From: DATGZX01 sp035296965
Lineage (GTDB): Bacteria; Planctomycetota; Planctomycetia; Gemmatales; Gemmataceae
DNA length: 64,000 nt
Assembly: GCA_035296965.1 (NCBI GenBank)
Contig: DATGZX010000410.1
Location: forward strand, 1-64,000
Reading direction: 5' to 3'
Below the pieces are notes generated by a model. That model ran no database searches. It saw nothing but the letters and a program-made list of their open reading frames with translations, and had not been told where the DNA came from. Position 1 is the stretch's first letter. Each line of letters opens with the position of its first letter. A program made the position numbers and the translations under genes. Below, one piece after another: positions 17,065 to 26,500 of the stretch.

Positions 17065-20000
17065 ATGTGCTGCAAAGCAATCGTGCGCGTAATGGCTTCT
17101 AGCCTCCTTCTCTGGGCAATCTTCGTGCCGGCGCCGGGTGCTCGGTCCGCAGAGATCAAGATGGCGCGTCACCCCGACTACCACGGAGGCAAGATCGTCT
17201 TCAGTTATCACGGGAACATCTGGGTCGTCGACGAAGACGGCTCCAACCCGCGCAGGCTTACGGTCAACCGCGGCCACGACATCCACCCCCGCTTTTCGCC
17301 CAATGGTAAATGGATCGCTTTCTCTTCAACGCGCTACGGCAACTACGACGTATTCGTCATTCCCGCGGAAGGCGGCGAGCCCAGGCGGCTCACCTATCAT
17401 AGCGCGCCGGACACCGTCGTCGGTTGGTCGCCCGATTCCAGGCGGATCCTATTCTCCTCAGCCCGTGGCCAACCTTATCCCGGCATAGCCGCACTCTACG
17501 AGGTGCCCGTTTCCGGTGGATTGGAGCAGCCGTTGCCCACCGACTGGGGTTATTGGGGTTCTTATTCGCCCGCTGGAGATAGGCTGGCGTTCAATCGCCA
17601 TCCGATGGTCTGGTCACGGAAGCACTATCGCGGCAGCTACGCCGCGGATCTCTGGGTCATGGACCTGAACAGCAAAACCGCGCGCAAGATCCTGGATGCC
17701 GATGTGCCGGACGAGCAGAAGCCAAACAACTTCTGGCCGATGTACGGCAACGGCGAAATCTATTTCGTCTCCGACCGCGAGGTGAAAGCGAAGGCAGGCA
17801 CCAAGGAGGTGCTCGCTTCGCGCAACAATATCTGGAAGATCCCCGAGGTAGGTGGGCAGCCTGTGCAGGTCACCCATCACACGAGCGGCTCCCTTTTCTG
17901 GCCGTCCCTATCCAGCGATGCCAAGGTCATCGTGTACGAGGAGAACTTCGGCTTGTGGAAGCTCGACCTGGCCGCGGCCAAACCGGTTGAGATTCGCATC
18001 AATATCAGCGGCGATGACCGGGAGAACAATGAAGAGACCGTCCTCGTAAACGGTGAAGCCGATTCGTATCAGCTGTCCCCATCAAGCAAGCGGGCCGTCA
18101 TCTCCACACATGGCGAGTTGTTCACGATTGCGACCGACCGTGGCGATGTCCGTCGCCTCACGAACACGCCTGGGGCGCGGGAGACGCAGCCGCATTGGTC
18201 GCCGGACGGCAAGTCCATCGCCTTTGTCAGCGATCAGAGCGGCCGGGAAGAAATCTGGGTTTGCGACGAGCGGGGCGGCAACCTGAAGCAGATCACCAAA
18301 AGCGATTCGCAGAAAGGGCAGCTCACCTGGGCGCCGGATTCGAAGGCGCTGCTCTACACGGGAAGTGACAGGAAGCTCCACAGGTACAATTTTGCGACGG
18401 GAAAAACCACCGAGCTTGCCAGGGGCGATGTCATCGGCTTCGGCGGCAGTGCGCTCGTCAATCCGCGCTGGTCGCCTGACGGCAAGTGGATCTCGTATAC
18501 GAGGGCTGAGAACACGTTGCTGCCGCATATCTACATCATCCCCGCGGACGGCGGGCAGGAGCGCCGCCTTACCAATGCCGAGAGCTATAGCGATCTAGGC
18601 GCCTTATGGACGCCCGACGGCAAGCGGATCATCTATCTCACCGGCGTCGACGTTGCCAACATCGGCCAAGGCGGGCAATCGAATGCCCAGATCTCGTCGA
18701 TTGCGCTGACGCCGGAAACGACCGACACGCTCGATAAGGCGGTCGATAGCGAGGAGGAAGCTGCGACAAACGAACGTACGCAACCGCGGACCGGCCAGCG
18801 CGCCGGCGCTGAGGCCGCCCCCGAAAGACCGGACGGGTCGCCCGCAGAACGCGCCCGTCCGACAACCGCAAAAAAGGTCGAGGTAAAGATCGATTTCAAT
18901 CGAATCGGCCGGCGCGCTCGGCAATTGACCCGCACCGGCGACACCATTCAGGATCTCACCATCGCGCCCGACAGCAAGACCTATGCGTTCGTCACCTCCG
19001 GTACAGAAGGCGGCAGGCCCGTGCAGTCGATCTGGACCATCCAGCCGGATGGCGAGCATTTATCACGCCTCACACAATTGACCAGGTCCGGAGAAGAGGA
19101 CGGCCCTCCCGGCAGACCAGGCGGCATGGCCGGCTTCTCGTCGTTGCAATTCTCGAAGGACGGTCGCACCCTCTTCTACCGCCAAGGGAATAACCTCTAC
19201 TCGATTTCAGTCAGCACGGCTCCCGAAGGTGCAGCAGCACAGACCGGGCGCGGTGGGGCTGGCACCGGCAAGCGCATCAACTTTACAGCGCGCGTAGAAG
19301 TAAACCATAAAGCCGAACGCCAGCAGGTCTTCAATGAAAGTTGGCGCGTCATGAAGCACCGATTCTACGACGCCGAGATGCATGGAATCGACTGGAACAG
19401 AATGAAGGCGGTCTATGAGCCGCTCCTGGAGTTCGTGGAAGACCAAGAGGATTTGCACGACGTCATCAGCCAGATGATTGGCGAACTCAATGCATCGCAC
19501 ACAGGCATCACCGGCGGGGGTAGGCCCGAGGCCACTCGCGGGCAGACACGCTTTCCAGGCTTCGAGCTGCAACCCGACGCGAGTGGATTTTACCGCGTCA
19601 CTCACATCTACAAGGACGGGCCGGCCGACAAGGATTATGTCAAAATCAACGCTGGGGATTACATCCTCGCCATTGACGATCAGGACCTCAAAGCGGGTGA
19701 CAGCTACTGGAAACGGTACACGGAGGCCGTCGGCAATCGCCTGGAATTTACCGTTAGTTCCAAACCGACCAAGGAAGGCTCGTGGAAGACCAAGGTTACT
19801 CCAGTCGGCGCCGCTCAGCAGGGCACGCTGCAATATGAAAAGTGGGTAGCCGATCGCAGGGCCATTGTCGATAAGCGCTCCAACGGCACCATTGGCTACC
19901 TGCACATCCGGCAGATGAACGCCCCGTCGCTGCGCAAGTTCGAACGCGATCTCACGGAAAGGCACCTGAAGAAGGCGCTCATTATCGACCAGCGCTTCAA

Positions 20001-20442
20001 CCCGGGCGGGGGCATCGACCAGGAACTGCTGGAGATCCTACAGCAAAGGCAGTATCAGTACACGCGCGTCCGCGACTCCGTGCATGTCACTCGGCCGCTC
20101 CGTGGCTTCTTTGGGCCTATGGTCGTCATGGAGAATGAACGCTCGACCTCCGATGCCGAAGTGTTTCCCGACGGCTTTCGGACGCTCAAATTGGGCAAGG
20201 TTGTGGGCGTCACAACCTATGGCGCCGTCATTGGCACGGGAGCGTACACGCTGATGGACGGCTCGACAATCCGTACCCCCGGCTCAGGCCTCTGGAACGT
20301 GAACGGGACGAACCTCGAGAACTATGGTGTGCCGCCCGATGTCTACGTGGATAACACTCCGGACGATTACACCAAGGGCCGGGATGCGCAAATCGAAAAG
20401 GCAGTGGAGGTCTTGCAAGAGGAGTTGAAGAAGAAGAATTAG
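17065..20442 (+). CDS. Tricorn-type protease (beta-propellers, PDZ, S41 peptidase)
   Basis: 1,125 residues with a signal-like N-terminus. Residues 30-700 form TolB/WD40-like propellers: NPRRLTVNRGHDIHPRFSPN, RETQPHWSPDGKSIAFVSD, NPRWSPDGKWISYTRAE. A PDZ follows at about 830-915, then an S41 catalytic domain. S811/H812 in NASHTG match the tricorn Ser-His pair, and S1029 in NERSTSDAE is the expected nucleophile. Tricorn proteases degrade oligopeptides, with the propeller controlling substrate entry. A charged, Pro-rich insert (about 570-620) separates propeller and protease. A family A hairpin follows 12 nt after the stop. Confidence 0.92.
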   Translation: MCCKAIVRVMASSLLLWAIFVPAPGARSAEIKMARHPDYHGGKIVFSYHGNIWVVDEDGSNPRRLTVNRGHDIHPRFSPNGKWIAFSSTRYGNYDVFVIPAEGGEPRRLTYHSAPDTVVGWSPDSRRILFSSARGQPYPGIAALYEVPVSGGLEQPLPTDWGYWGSYSPAGDRLAFNRHPMVWSRKHYRGSYAADLWVMDLNSKTARKILDADVPDEQKPNNFWPMYGNGEIYFVSDREVKAKAGTKEVLASRNNIWKIPEVGGQPVQVTHHTSGSLFWPSLSSDAKVIVYEENFGLWKLDLAAAKPVEIRINISGDDRENNEETVLVNGEADSYQLSPSSKRAVISTHGELFTIATDRGDVRRLTNTPGARETQPHWSPDGKSIAFVSDQSGREEIWVCDERGGNLKQITKSDSQKGQLTWAPDSKALLYTGSDRKLHRYNFATGKTTELARGDVIGFGGSALVNPRWSPDGKWISYTRAENTLLPHIYIIPADGGQERRLTNAESYSDLGALWTPDGKRIIYLTGVDVANIGQGGQSNAQISSIALTPETTDTLDKAVDSEEEAATNERTQPRTGQRAGAEAAPERPDGSPAERARPTTAKKVEVKIDFNRIGRRARQLTRTGDTIQDLTIAPDSKTYAFVTSGTEGGRPVQSIWTIQPDGEHLSRLTQLTRSGEEDGPPGRPGGMAGFSSLQFSKDGRTLFYRQGNNLYSISVSTAPEGAAAQTGRGGAGTGKRINFTARVEVNHKAERQQVFNESWRVMKHRFYDAEMHGIDWNRMKAVYEPLLEFVEDQEDLHDVISQMIGELNASHTGITGGGRPEATRGQTRFPGFELQPDASGFYRVTHIYKDGPADKDYVKINAGDYILAIDDQDLKAGDSYWKRYTEAVGNRLEFTVSSKPTKEGSWKTKVTPVGAAQQGTLQYEKWVADRRAIVDKRSNGTIGYLHIRQMNAPSLRKFERDLTERHLKKALIIDQRFNPGGGIDQELLEILQQRQYQYTRVRDSVHVTRPLRGFFGPMVVMENERSTSDAEVFPDGFRTLKLGKVVGVTTYGAVIGTGAYTLMDGSTIRTPGSGLWNVNGTNLENYGVPPDVYVDNTPDDYTKGRDAQIEKAVEVLQEELKKKN

Positions 20443-20454
20443 GGCCACGCCGGG

Positions 20455-20565
20455 GAGCCTGCTGAAAAAGGGGTCTGACCCCCTACGAAGCTTCACTGAT
20501 TCCCCGCTTTCTTGGGGATCTCTCGCCCTTCGTGGAAGGGGTCAGACCCCTTTTTCAGCAGGCTC
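20455..20565. mobile_element. Family A hairpin element, copy 3
   Basis: 111 bp with complete inverted ends (GAGCCTGCTG / CAGCAGGCTC), inverted relative to copies 1 and 2. The flanking 5-mers CCGGG and CCTGG match at four of five positions, consistent with a decayed target duplication. It lies between the tricorn and exonuclease genes. Confidence 0.88.
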
Positions 20566-20586
20566 CCTGGGCAGGGAGGTAATGGA

Positions 20587-21159
20587 TTGAATAACACTCC
20601 GAGAACCGCACCGCGCAGCGAATTGCCGGCAAACTTTGTCGCCATCGATTTCGAGACGGCCGACCGCAGCTCGGACAGCGCCTGTGCGGTAGCGCTGGTC
20701 CGGGTTGAAGGCCTCGAAATCGTTCGCCGGGAGTTCTGCTTGCTCCGGCCGCCCAGGCCAAACTTCGAATTCTCGTATTTGCACGGGATCACCTGGGCTG
20801 CCGTTGCGGATAAGCCGACGTTTGGCGAAGCCTGGCCGGAGCTGAGCCGAATCCTGGAGGGCGCCGATGCCCTGGTTGCGCACAATGCGCCTTTCGATCG
20901 CGATGTCCTCATGACTTGCTGCCGGGCGGCACGCCTTCCACCCACGCCCCTTCCGTTCAAGTGCACCGTCCAGCTTGCCCGCAGCACGTGGGGCATTTTT
21001 CCGACAAAGCTCCCAAACGTGTGCGCCTACCTGGGCATTCCACTAAAACATCATGACCCCGTTTCAGACGCCGAGGCGTGCGCCCGCATCATGATCGAGG
21101 CCCGGCGTGGCAGACCGCGCAACAAGCTAGACGCGAGGAGGGCGCGCCGTCTAACGTAG
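20587..21159 (+). CDS. DnaQ-like DEDDh 3'-5' exonuclease
   Basis: 190 residues from TTG 20587, chosen because GGAGGT sits at 20575-20580. The only nearby ATG (20582) runs straight into a stop, and the in-frame ATG at 20512 lies inside the family A element. Exo I is FVAIDFETAD (D and E), Exo II is VAHNAPFDRDVL, and Exo III is HHDPVSDAEAC (H and D), so all DEDDh residues are present. Expected activity is Mg2+-dependent 3'-5' removal of nucleotides from DNA or RNA. It stands alone rather than fused to a polymerase. The C-terminus is Arg/Lys-rich. Confidence 0.88.
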   Translation: MNNTPRTAPRSELPANFVAIDFETADRSSDSACAVALVRVEGLEIVRREFCLLRPPRPNFEFSYLHGITWAAVADKPTFGEAWPELSRILEGADALVAHNAPFDRDVLMTCCRAARLPPTPLPFKCTVQLARSTWGIFPTKLPNVCAYLGIPLKHHDPVSDAEACARIMIEARRGRPRNKLDARRARRLT

Positions 21160-21243
21160 CTGGTCCCGAAGCAGCTGGTCACGTGATTGGCGGCAGTTTA
21201 TGATCGAAGCCATGCTGAGTAGGCCACCGGCGCGTAATAATCT

Positions 21244-21352
21244 CCCCTCTCCCCCGCTTCGGGGGAGAGGGGTCGGGGGTGAGGGGGACGAACGCTCCCC
21301 GGCCAAGGCCCCTCACCCCCGGCCCCTCTCCCCGGAGTACCGGGGCGAGGGG
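21244..21352. repeat. C-rich double-hairpin repeat
   Basis: Hairpin 1: CCCCTCTCCCCCG / CGGGGGAGAGGGG (21244-21272). Hairpin 2: CCCCTCTCCCCGG / CCGGGGCGAGGGG (21323-21352). Between them, GGTCGGGGGTGAGGGG pairs with CCCCTCACCCCCGGCC. Related hairpins lie at 7988-8217 and 53033-53061. It fills the gap before the TolB-like gene. Confidence 0.78.
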
Positions 21353-21397
21353 AGAACGGTCGCTGCCGCTCGCCCTCGCAGCTCGGAGGCTTGAGCC

Positions 21398-22303
21398 ATG
21401 GGACGCTTGCCAGTCTTTCTGGGGCTTTGTTCCTCATTGGCCATTCTGCTCGGCGCGACGACGCCGGAACAGCCCAAATTGATTTACACGTCCAATCGCA
21501 CGGGCAGCTCCAACGACATCTTTCTGATCAATCCAGACGGCTCCGAACCAAAAAACCTTACCAACAGCGACTACGACAATACCTACCCAGCCTGGTCGCC
21601 CGATGGAAAGAAGATTGCCTTCGCATCCAGTCGTGCAGGCAACCCCGCGATCCATGTAATGGATGCCGACGGCAGCAATGTGAAGCAGATCACGCGCGAT
21701 TCTATCCGCGACGGCGCGCCCGCCTGGTCGCCCGACGGCAAGAGGATCGCCTTTAGCAGGCTGATTGACGGGTCGAACCTGGACATCTTCGTGATGAACC
21801 CCGATGGCACCGCCCTCGTGAACCTGACCAACGACCCCGCTTACGATATGTCTCCCGCGTGGTCGCCCGACGGCAAGAAACTCGCGTTTTCATCGAACCG
21901 CGCTTCCCCAAACGGCTTTCGCACCTACGTGATGGACGCAGACGGGAAAAATGTGCGGGACATCTCCAAGCAGGACTGCGGTCTGGGCTACATGTATCCG
22001 GCTTGGTCGCCCGACGGTAAGAGCATTCTCTTTGGCGAAAGCAGCGCCAATGGCGGTGGAATGGAGATTTTCGCTGTAGATCCCTCAGGGGAACACAAGC
22101 GACAAATCACGAAGATCGGCGGAGTTAACACGCATGCGGCCTGGTCGCCGGACGGCAAGCGCATCGCCTTTCAACATTTCGACCAGGTCCAGGCATTCGG
22201 CTCGCTCTACATGATGGACGCCAACGGGGCCAATCCCGTTGAAATCCTCAAAGAGGAAGGCTTATTCGACGGCGGCCGGCCCGCGTGGAAACCGGGTAAG
22301 TGA
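21398..22303 (+). CDS. TolB-like PD40 beta-propeller protein
   Basis: 301 residues with a short N-terminal signal (MGRLPVFLGLCSSLAILLGA). Six PD40 blades each carry AWSPDGK (for example YPAWSPDGKKIAFAS and AHAAWSPDGKRIAFQH-type strands), interleaved with MDADG/NPDG turns. This is a single six-bladed propeller with no protease domain, so it is probably periplasmic and acts in protein-protein or ligand binding. It resembles the propeller of the tricorn gene but is much shorter. Function not known. Confidence 0.85.
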   Translation: MGRLPVFLGLCSSLAILLGATTPEQPKLIYTSNRTGSSNDIFLINPDGSEPKNLTNSDYDNTYPAWSPDGKKIAFASSRAGNPAIHVMDADGSNVKQITRDSIRDGAPAWSPDGKRIAFSRLIDGSNLDIFVMNPDGTALVNLTNDPAYDMSPAWSPDGKKLAFSSNRASPNGFRTYVMDADGKNVRDISKQDCGLGYMYPAWSPDGKSILFGESSANGGGMEIFAVDPSGEHKRQITKIGGVNTHAAWSPDGKRIAFQHFDQVQAFGSLYMMDANGANPVEILKEEGLFDGGRPAWKPGK

Positions 22304-22510
22304 CCTGCCGAAAAAAGGGACGGGACTCCCGATCCCTTTCTCTTTTTGAAGGGATCAGTTTCTTGTAGCCAGGGTTGCCGGTTTGGCCCACCTCCGTTCA
22401 CGGAAATATTGGCCGGCGACCAAAATCCAAGCTACGCTTTCGGGAAGGAGAACAGAGGGCGGATCGGCAGGGCTGCAATCCTTTGTATCGATCGATCGGA
22501 GGCAGTCATC

Positions 22511-22876
22511 ATGTCGCAAGATCTTGAAAAAACCTATCACACCTGGAACAAACTACTCTCCGTCGTGATTGGGTTGTTTCTGGTGACAATCGGCGGGGTC
22601 TGGCTTTACCAAAATCGGACGGCACTGACCGATGCGCGGGCAAAGGCCGGCAATTCATATACGCAATGGCTGTTGTCGAAAATCAGCAATCAGGATATCC
22701 CCGCTGAGTTCAAGTCCTCGATCAAGACTTCCGACGGCAAGGACCTTAGCGAGCTGATGAAATCGACAGACTGGCAAAAGCGTATGGGTGAATTCAATAA
22801 AGGCAACCAGTTTCAGCCCACCACGCCAGTATTTCGTCCGCCGCCCCCACCGGCTATGCCGCGCTTTGGTCGCTGA
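22511..22876 (+). CDS. Small single-pass membrane protein, unknown function
   Basis: 122 residues from ATG 22511, with GGAGG about 8 nt upstream. One hydrophobic helix at about residues 15-33 (LLSVVIGLFLVTIGGVWLY) follows a short charged N-terminus. A hydrophilic domain then ends in a Pro-rich tail (PVFRPPPPPAMPRFGR). No family is recognised. The ORF extends upstream to 22346 but that part has poor composition and no ribosome site. Confidence 0.6.
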   Translation: MSQDLEKTYHTWNKLLSVVIGLFLVTIGGVWLYQNRTALTDARAKAGNSYTQWLLSKISNQDIPAEFKSSIKTSDGKDLSELMKSTDWQKRMGEFNKGNQFQPTTPVFRPPPPPAMPRFGR

Positions 22877-23555
22877 TTGGAACATCCGCTGCCAACCAAG
22901 TCTCCAATAGCTCGCGAATCAGCGCTACAAGCCGGAGCGAATTGCGACCCCAAACGCGATCCGTTTCCCTGGCAATTCATGCCCCCCTCCTTGCATTGGG
23001 ATAGCAGTAATCTGCGAGACAGTAGCCTGTCCCGCTTCACGGTGGCGTCGAAACTGGACGCGTCCTCTTGCTCGCGGTTGCGGGCGAAGTCGCGCGAAAG
23101 GGTCGACTACGAATGCTCGCCAAGGCGGACCTATCTTCTCTTCTTGAGCAAGTACTGTCCGCGAAGATCAAACTCCCGCCCCACTAATCCTCCCGCAGGC
23201 ACTATGTTCGCACGCACTGTGGCATGGATTGTTTTGATCTTCAATAGCTGAGCCTGGTTACGGCATATCTCGTTCTCTCTTGGGATTTTGGCACGTCGCT
23301 TGCAAAGCTCTGAAAAACGGGAACACTTACGGCAAGAGGTGAAGAGCCCACGCACTGCCCTCCCTCGTCGCTACTTTCTCTCCCATCAGGACGAGCGCAC
23401 GCCAAGGAAGCGGCCTACAGATCCACCCCCCCGCGAGCGGACACCCCCGCTCTGTTCCGTTCCGCAGTGATAGCATCTCGCGTTGACGCCCAGGCGTACA
23501 TCGTGCGCGCCAGGGTTCGACGCGAAGGCCGTGTCTTCATCTTGGAGAACTCTTT
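22877..23555. other. Intergenic, no gene recognised
   Basis: Short open frames exist on both strands (for example 22877-23251 +), but they lack a ribosome site and family-like composition. The last bases before 23556 hold GGAGA, the probable ribosome site for the giant surface protein. Confidence 0.5.
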
Positions 23556-26500
23556 ATGTCGCTTCGATCCTGGCAAGAGCAGCTCGGTCGCGTATGCAGA
23601 ATCATCAAAGGCACATCGTGCCGGCCCATCAAACAGAGAAGTAGATCGAATTACCATCCGCAATTGGAGGCACTGGAGGAGCGCCGTGTGCCGACCGTCC
23701 AACTTCTTCAAAGCATCACGGGACTGAACTACCTGGACACGTCGTGCGGTTGCACGCCGCCCGACAGCATGATGGCAGTCGGGCCCAGCTCCGTCATCAA
23801 TGCCGTCAACACGGCCATGCGGATTCAGTCCAAGACCGGCGCCGTCATCGCCCCGGCCACCGAATTCTCGACCTTCTTCGCGCCGGTCGTCACCGCCGGC
23901 GACGGTTTCAGCGATCCCCAAGTGATGTACGACGACCTGGCGGGCCGGTTCTACGTTTGCGTCCTGGAATTGAACGCAGCGGGGAATTCCGACCTTGACT
24001 TTGCCGTGTCGACGACCTCGAGCCCGAGCGACTTCAGCTCCGCGAGCTGGACCGATTTCACCAAGATCACTGCGGTCGAGGAAGGCGGCGCCGACTTTGC
24101 CGACTTCCCCAAGATGGGCTGGAACGCCGACGCCGTTTTCGTTTCGCTCAACCAGTTCCCCAACGCCGGCGGCCCGGTGCACGATACGATGCAGTCACGT
24201 TCGCCGGTGCCCAGTACCATGCAGTCGACTTTGCTTGTACACGACCTGATTGTGTCGATGTCCAAGGCAGCCATCCTGGCCGGCGCACCGCTGGTGCAGA
24301 ACGTCAATTACTTCCTGACCGATGTCACCACCGACATGGGGCAGGGCGACGGCGACCATCGCATCCTCATCCCCGCGCGGATGCACGGCACCCAGCCGGG
24401 CAACCTGGAATACTTCGTGCAGCGCGACCAGGACCTGACCTGGGAATCAGAGTCCACGGTCAACGTCGTCACAATGCAGAACTACCTGGGCGGCGGCCCG
24501 ACCTTTGCGACCAGCACATTCAGCGTCAACCCCTATCAGGACAGCCCCGGCACCTACTCCACGCCCCAGATCGACGACCGTATGCTGAGCGCCGACTGGA
24601 TCAATAACAACTTGGTCGCCGCCCAGGACGTCGGCACCGTGGGAGGTGGAGACAACCTGGCGCGCTGGTATGAGTTCAACACGGCCGGCAGCATCACGCT
24701 CACCCAGCAAGGCGACATCGATATGGGTCCTGGTATCGATACCTCGTATCCCTCGATCGCGATGGCACCGAACGGAAACATAGGAATGACATTCATCGGC
24801 AGCAGCCAGGACGGCAGCCTGGAACCGTCGGTCTATGTCACCGGTCGGGGGGCCACGGACGCGCCGGGCACCATGGAAGCGCCGGTCCTGGTACAGCAGG
24901 GTGTCCCCAATGCCCCTGGGGGTGAGCGTAGCGGCGATTACAGCGCCACCGAATACGACCCCGTCGACGGCACCTTTTGGGCGGCGAACGAGTACAACGT
25001 CGATAGCGGATCGACCGACGACTGGGGCACCCAGATCGCTCAGTTCCAGATAGATACGGTCTTCAACGTCAATACGCTGGCTGACCTGAGCATCGCCGGC
25101 GGCGTCGATCCAACCACGGGCCAGATCATAGGCCAGGGCAATACAGTTACCCTGCGGTCGGCCATCCAGGCGGCGAACAGCACGCCTGGGCCCAAGACCA
25201 TCAATCTTCAGGTTCCGGGACTCTACCAAATTGGCTTGCCGGGAACGGCCGGCGAGACCGACAATCAAGCCGGCGAATTCGCCATTCTCCCCAATACCGG
25301 GCAACTAACCATCCAGAATGGCAGTGGCAGCACCATTGTTGTGGATGGGAATCACCTGGCCCGCGTCTTTGATATCGACCCCGCGGGCACCGCCGACTCG
25401 GGCTTCTCCATGTCACTGGAGGGGTTCGTCATCCAAGATGGCAGCGCACAGCCCGGCAGCCAGGCCGCCGGCGACGGGGGCGGCATCCGCGTTCAGGGCG
25501 ATGCCAGCTTGACGCTGACCAACATGGTTCTCGAGCATAACGCCGCTGCCGCCAAAGGCGGCGGCATCGCCATGGAGAGCGCGCCCGGAAACCCGTGGAC
25601 ACTGACTTTCATGAATACCGATCTCCTTAATAATCAGGCCGGCGCGGCCGGCGGCGGCCTGGAAACCAATGGGCCGGGTACGATTTCCATCCCGCCTGGC
25701 ATGATCATCAGCGGAAACACGTCCGCCGACGGGGGAGGCGGCATATGGATCAACGCCGGTTCAGTGGGACCCCTGTTTCAGAGCGCCACCCTTACGATGA
25801 CCGGGGCCCTCGTCAGCGGCAACTCTACGACTGCCCCGGGTAGCATCGGTGGCGGCATCGGCGCGTCGGGCGCTGGCGCAATCACCATCATTGACAGCAC
25901 CATCAAGCACAACCAGGCCGCTGGCGCGGGTGGCGGTTATGGTGACGTCGATTTCACGGGAACGCTGACTCTGCTAGACAGCCCCTTTCTTGGCAATACG
26001 GCCACCGGCGATGGCGGCGCCATCGATACCCGCGGTGGCTCCACGACGATTTCTGATGCCGAGATTCAGGCGAATACCAGCGGCAGCAATGGCGGCGGCA
26101 TCCTTGCTGGCGGCCAATCGTTGACGATTCTGGGCGGTACCATCGCTAATAACACGGCTGGCGGCAACGGTGGCGGCATCGATACCGGCTGCGTCTCCAC
26201 GGCGATTTCCGGTGCCGAGATTCAGGCAAACACCAGCGGCGGCAGTGGAGGCGGCATCCTTGCTGGCGGCCAATCCTTGACGATTCAGAGCGCTACCATC
26301 GCCAACAACAACGCTAGCGGAAATGGCGGCGGCATCGAAGTGGATACCTCGGCCGGTAGCACCGTTACCATCACGGCCAGCATCATCAACCAAAACAAGT
26401 CGAACGGCGCCGGAGGCGGCATCGGGGAACTGAACGATCTCGGCGCCCTCGTTGTTCAGACCAGTCTCTTCTCGAACAATTCCGCAGGCGGCAACGGCGG

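Noticed and set aside
22877..23251. 124-codon + strand frame after the small membrane protein
   Set aside because: No ribosome site, no family-like segments, and irregular composition.
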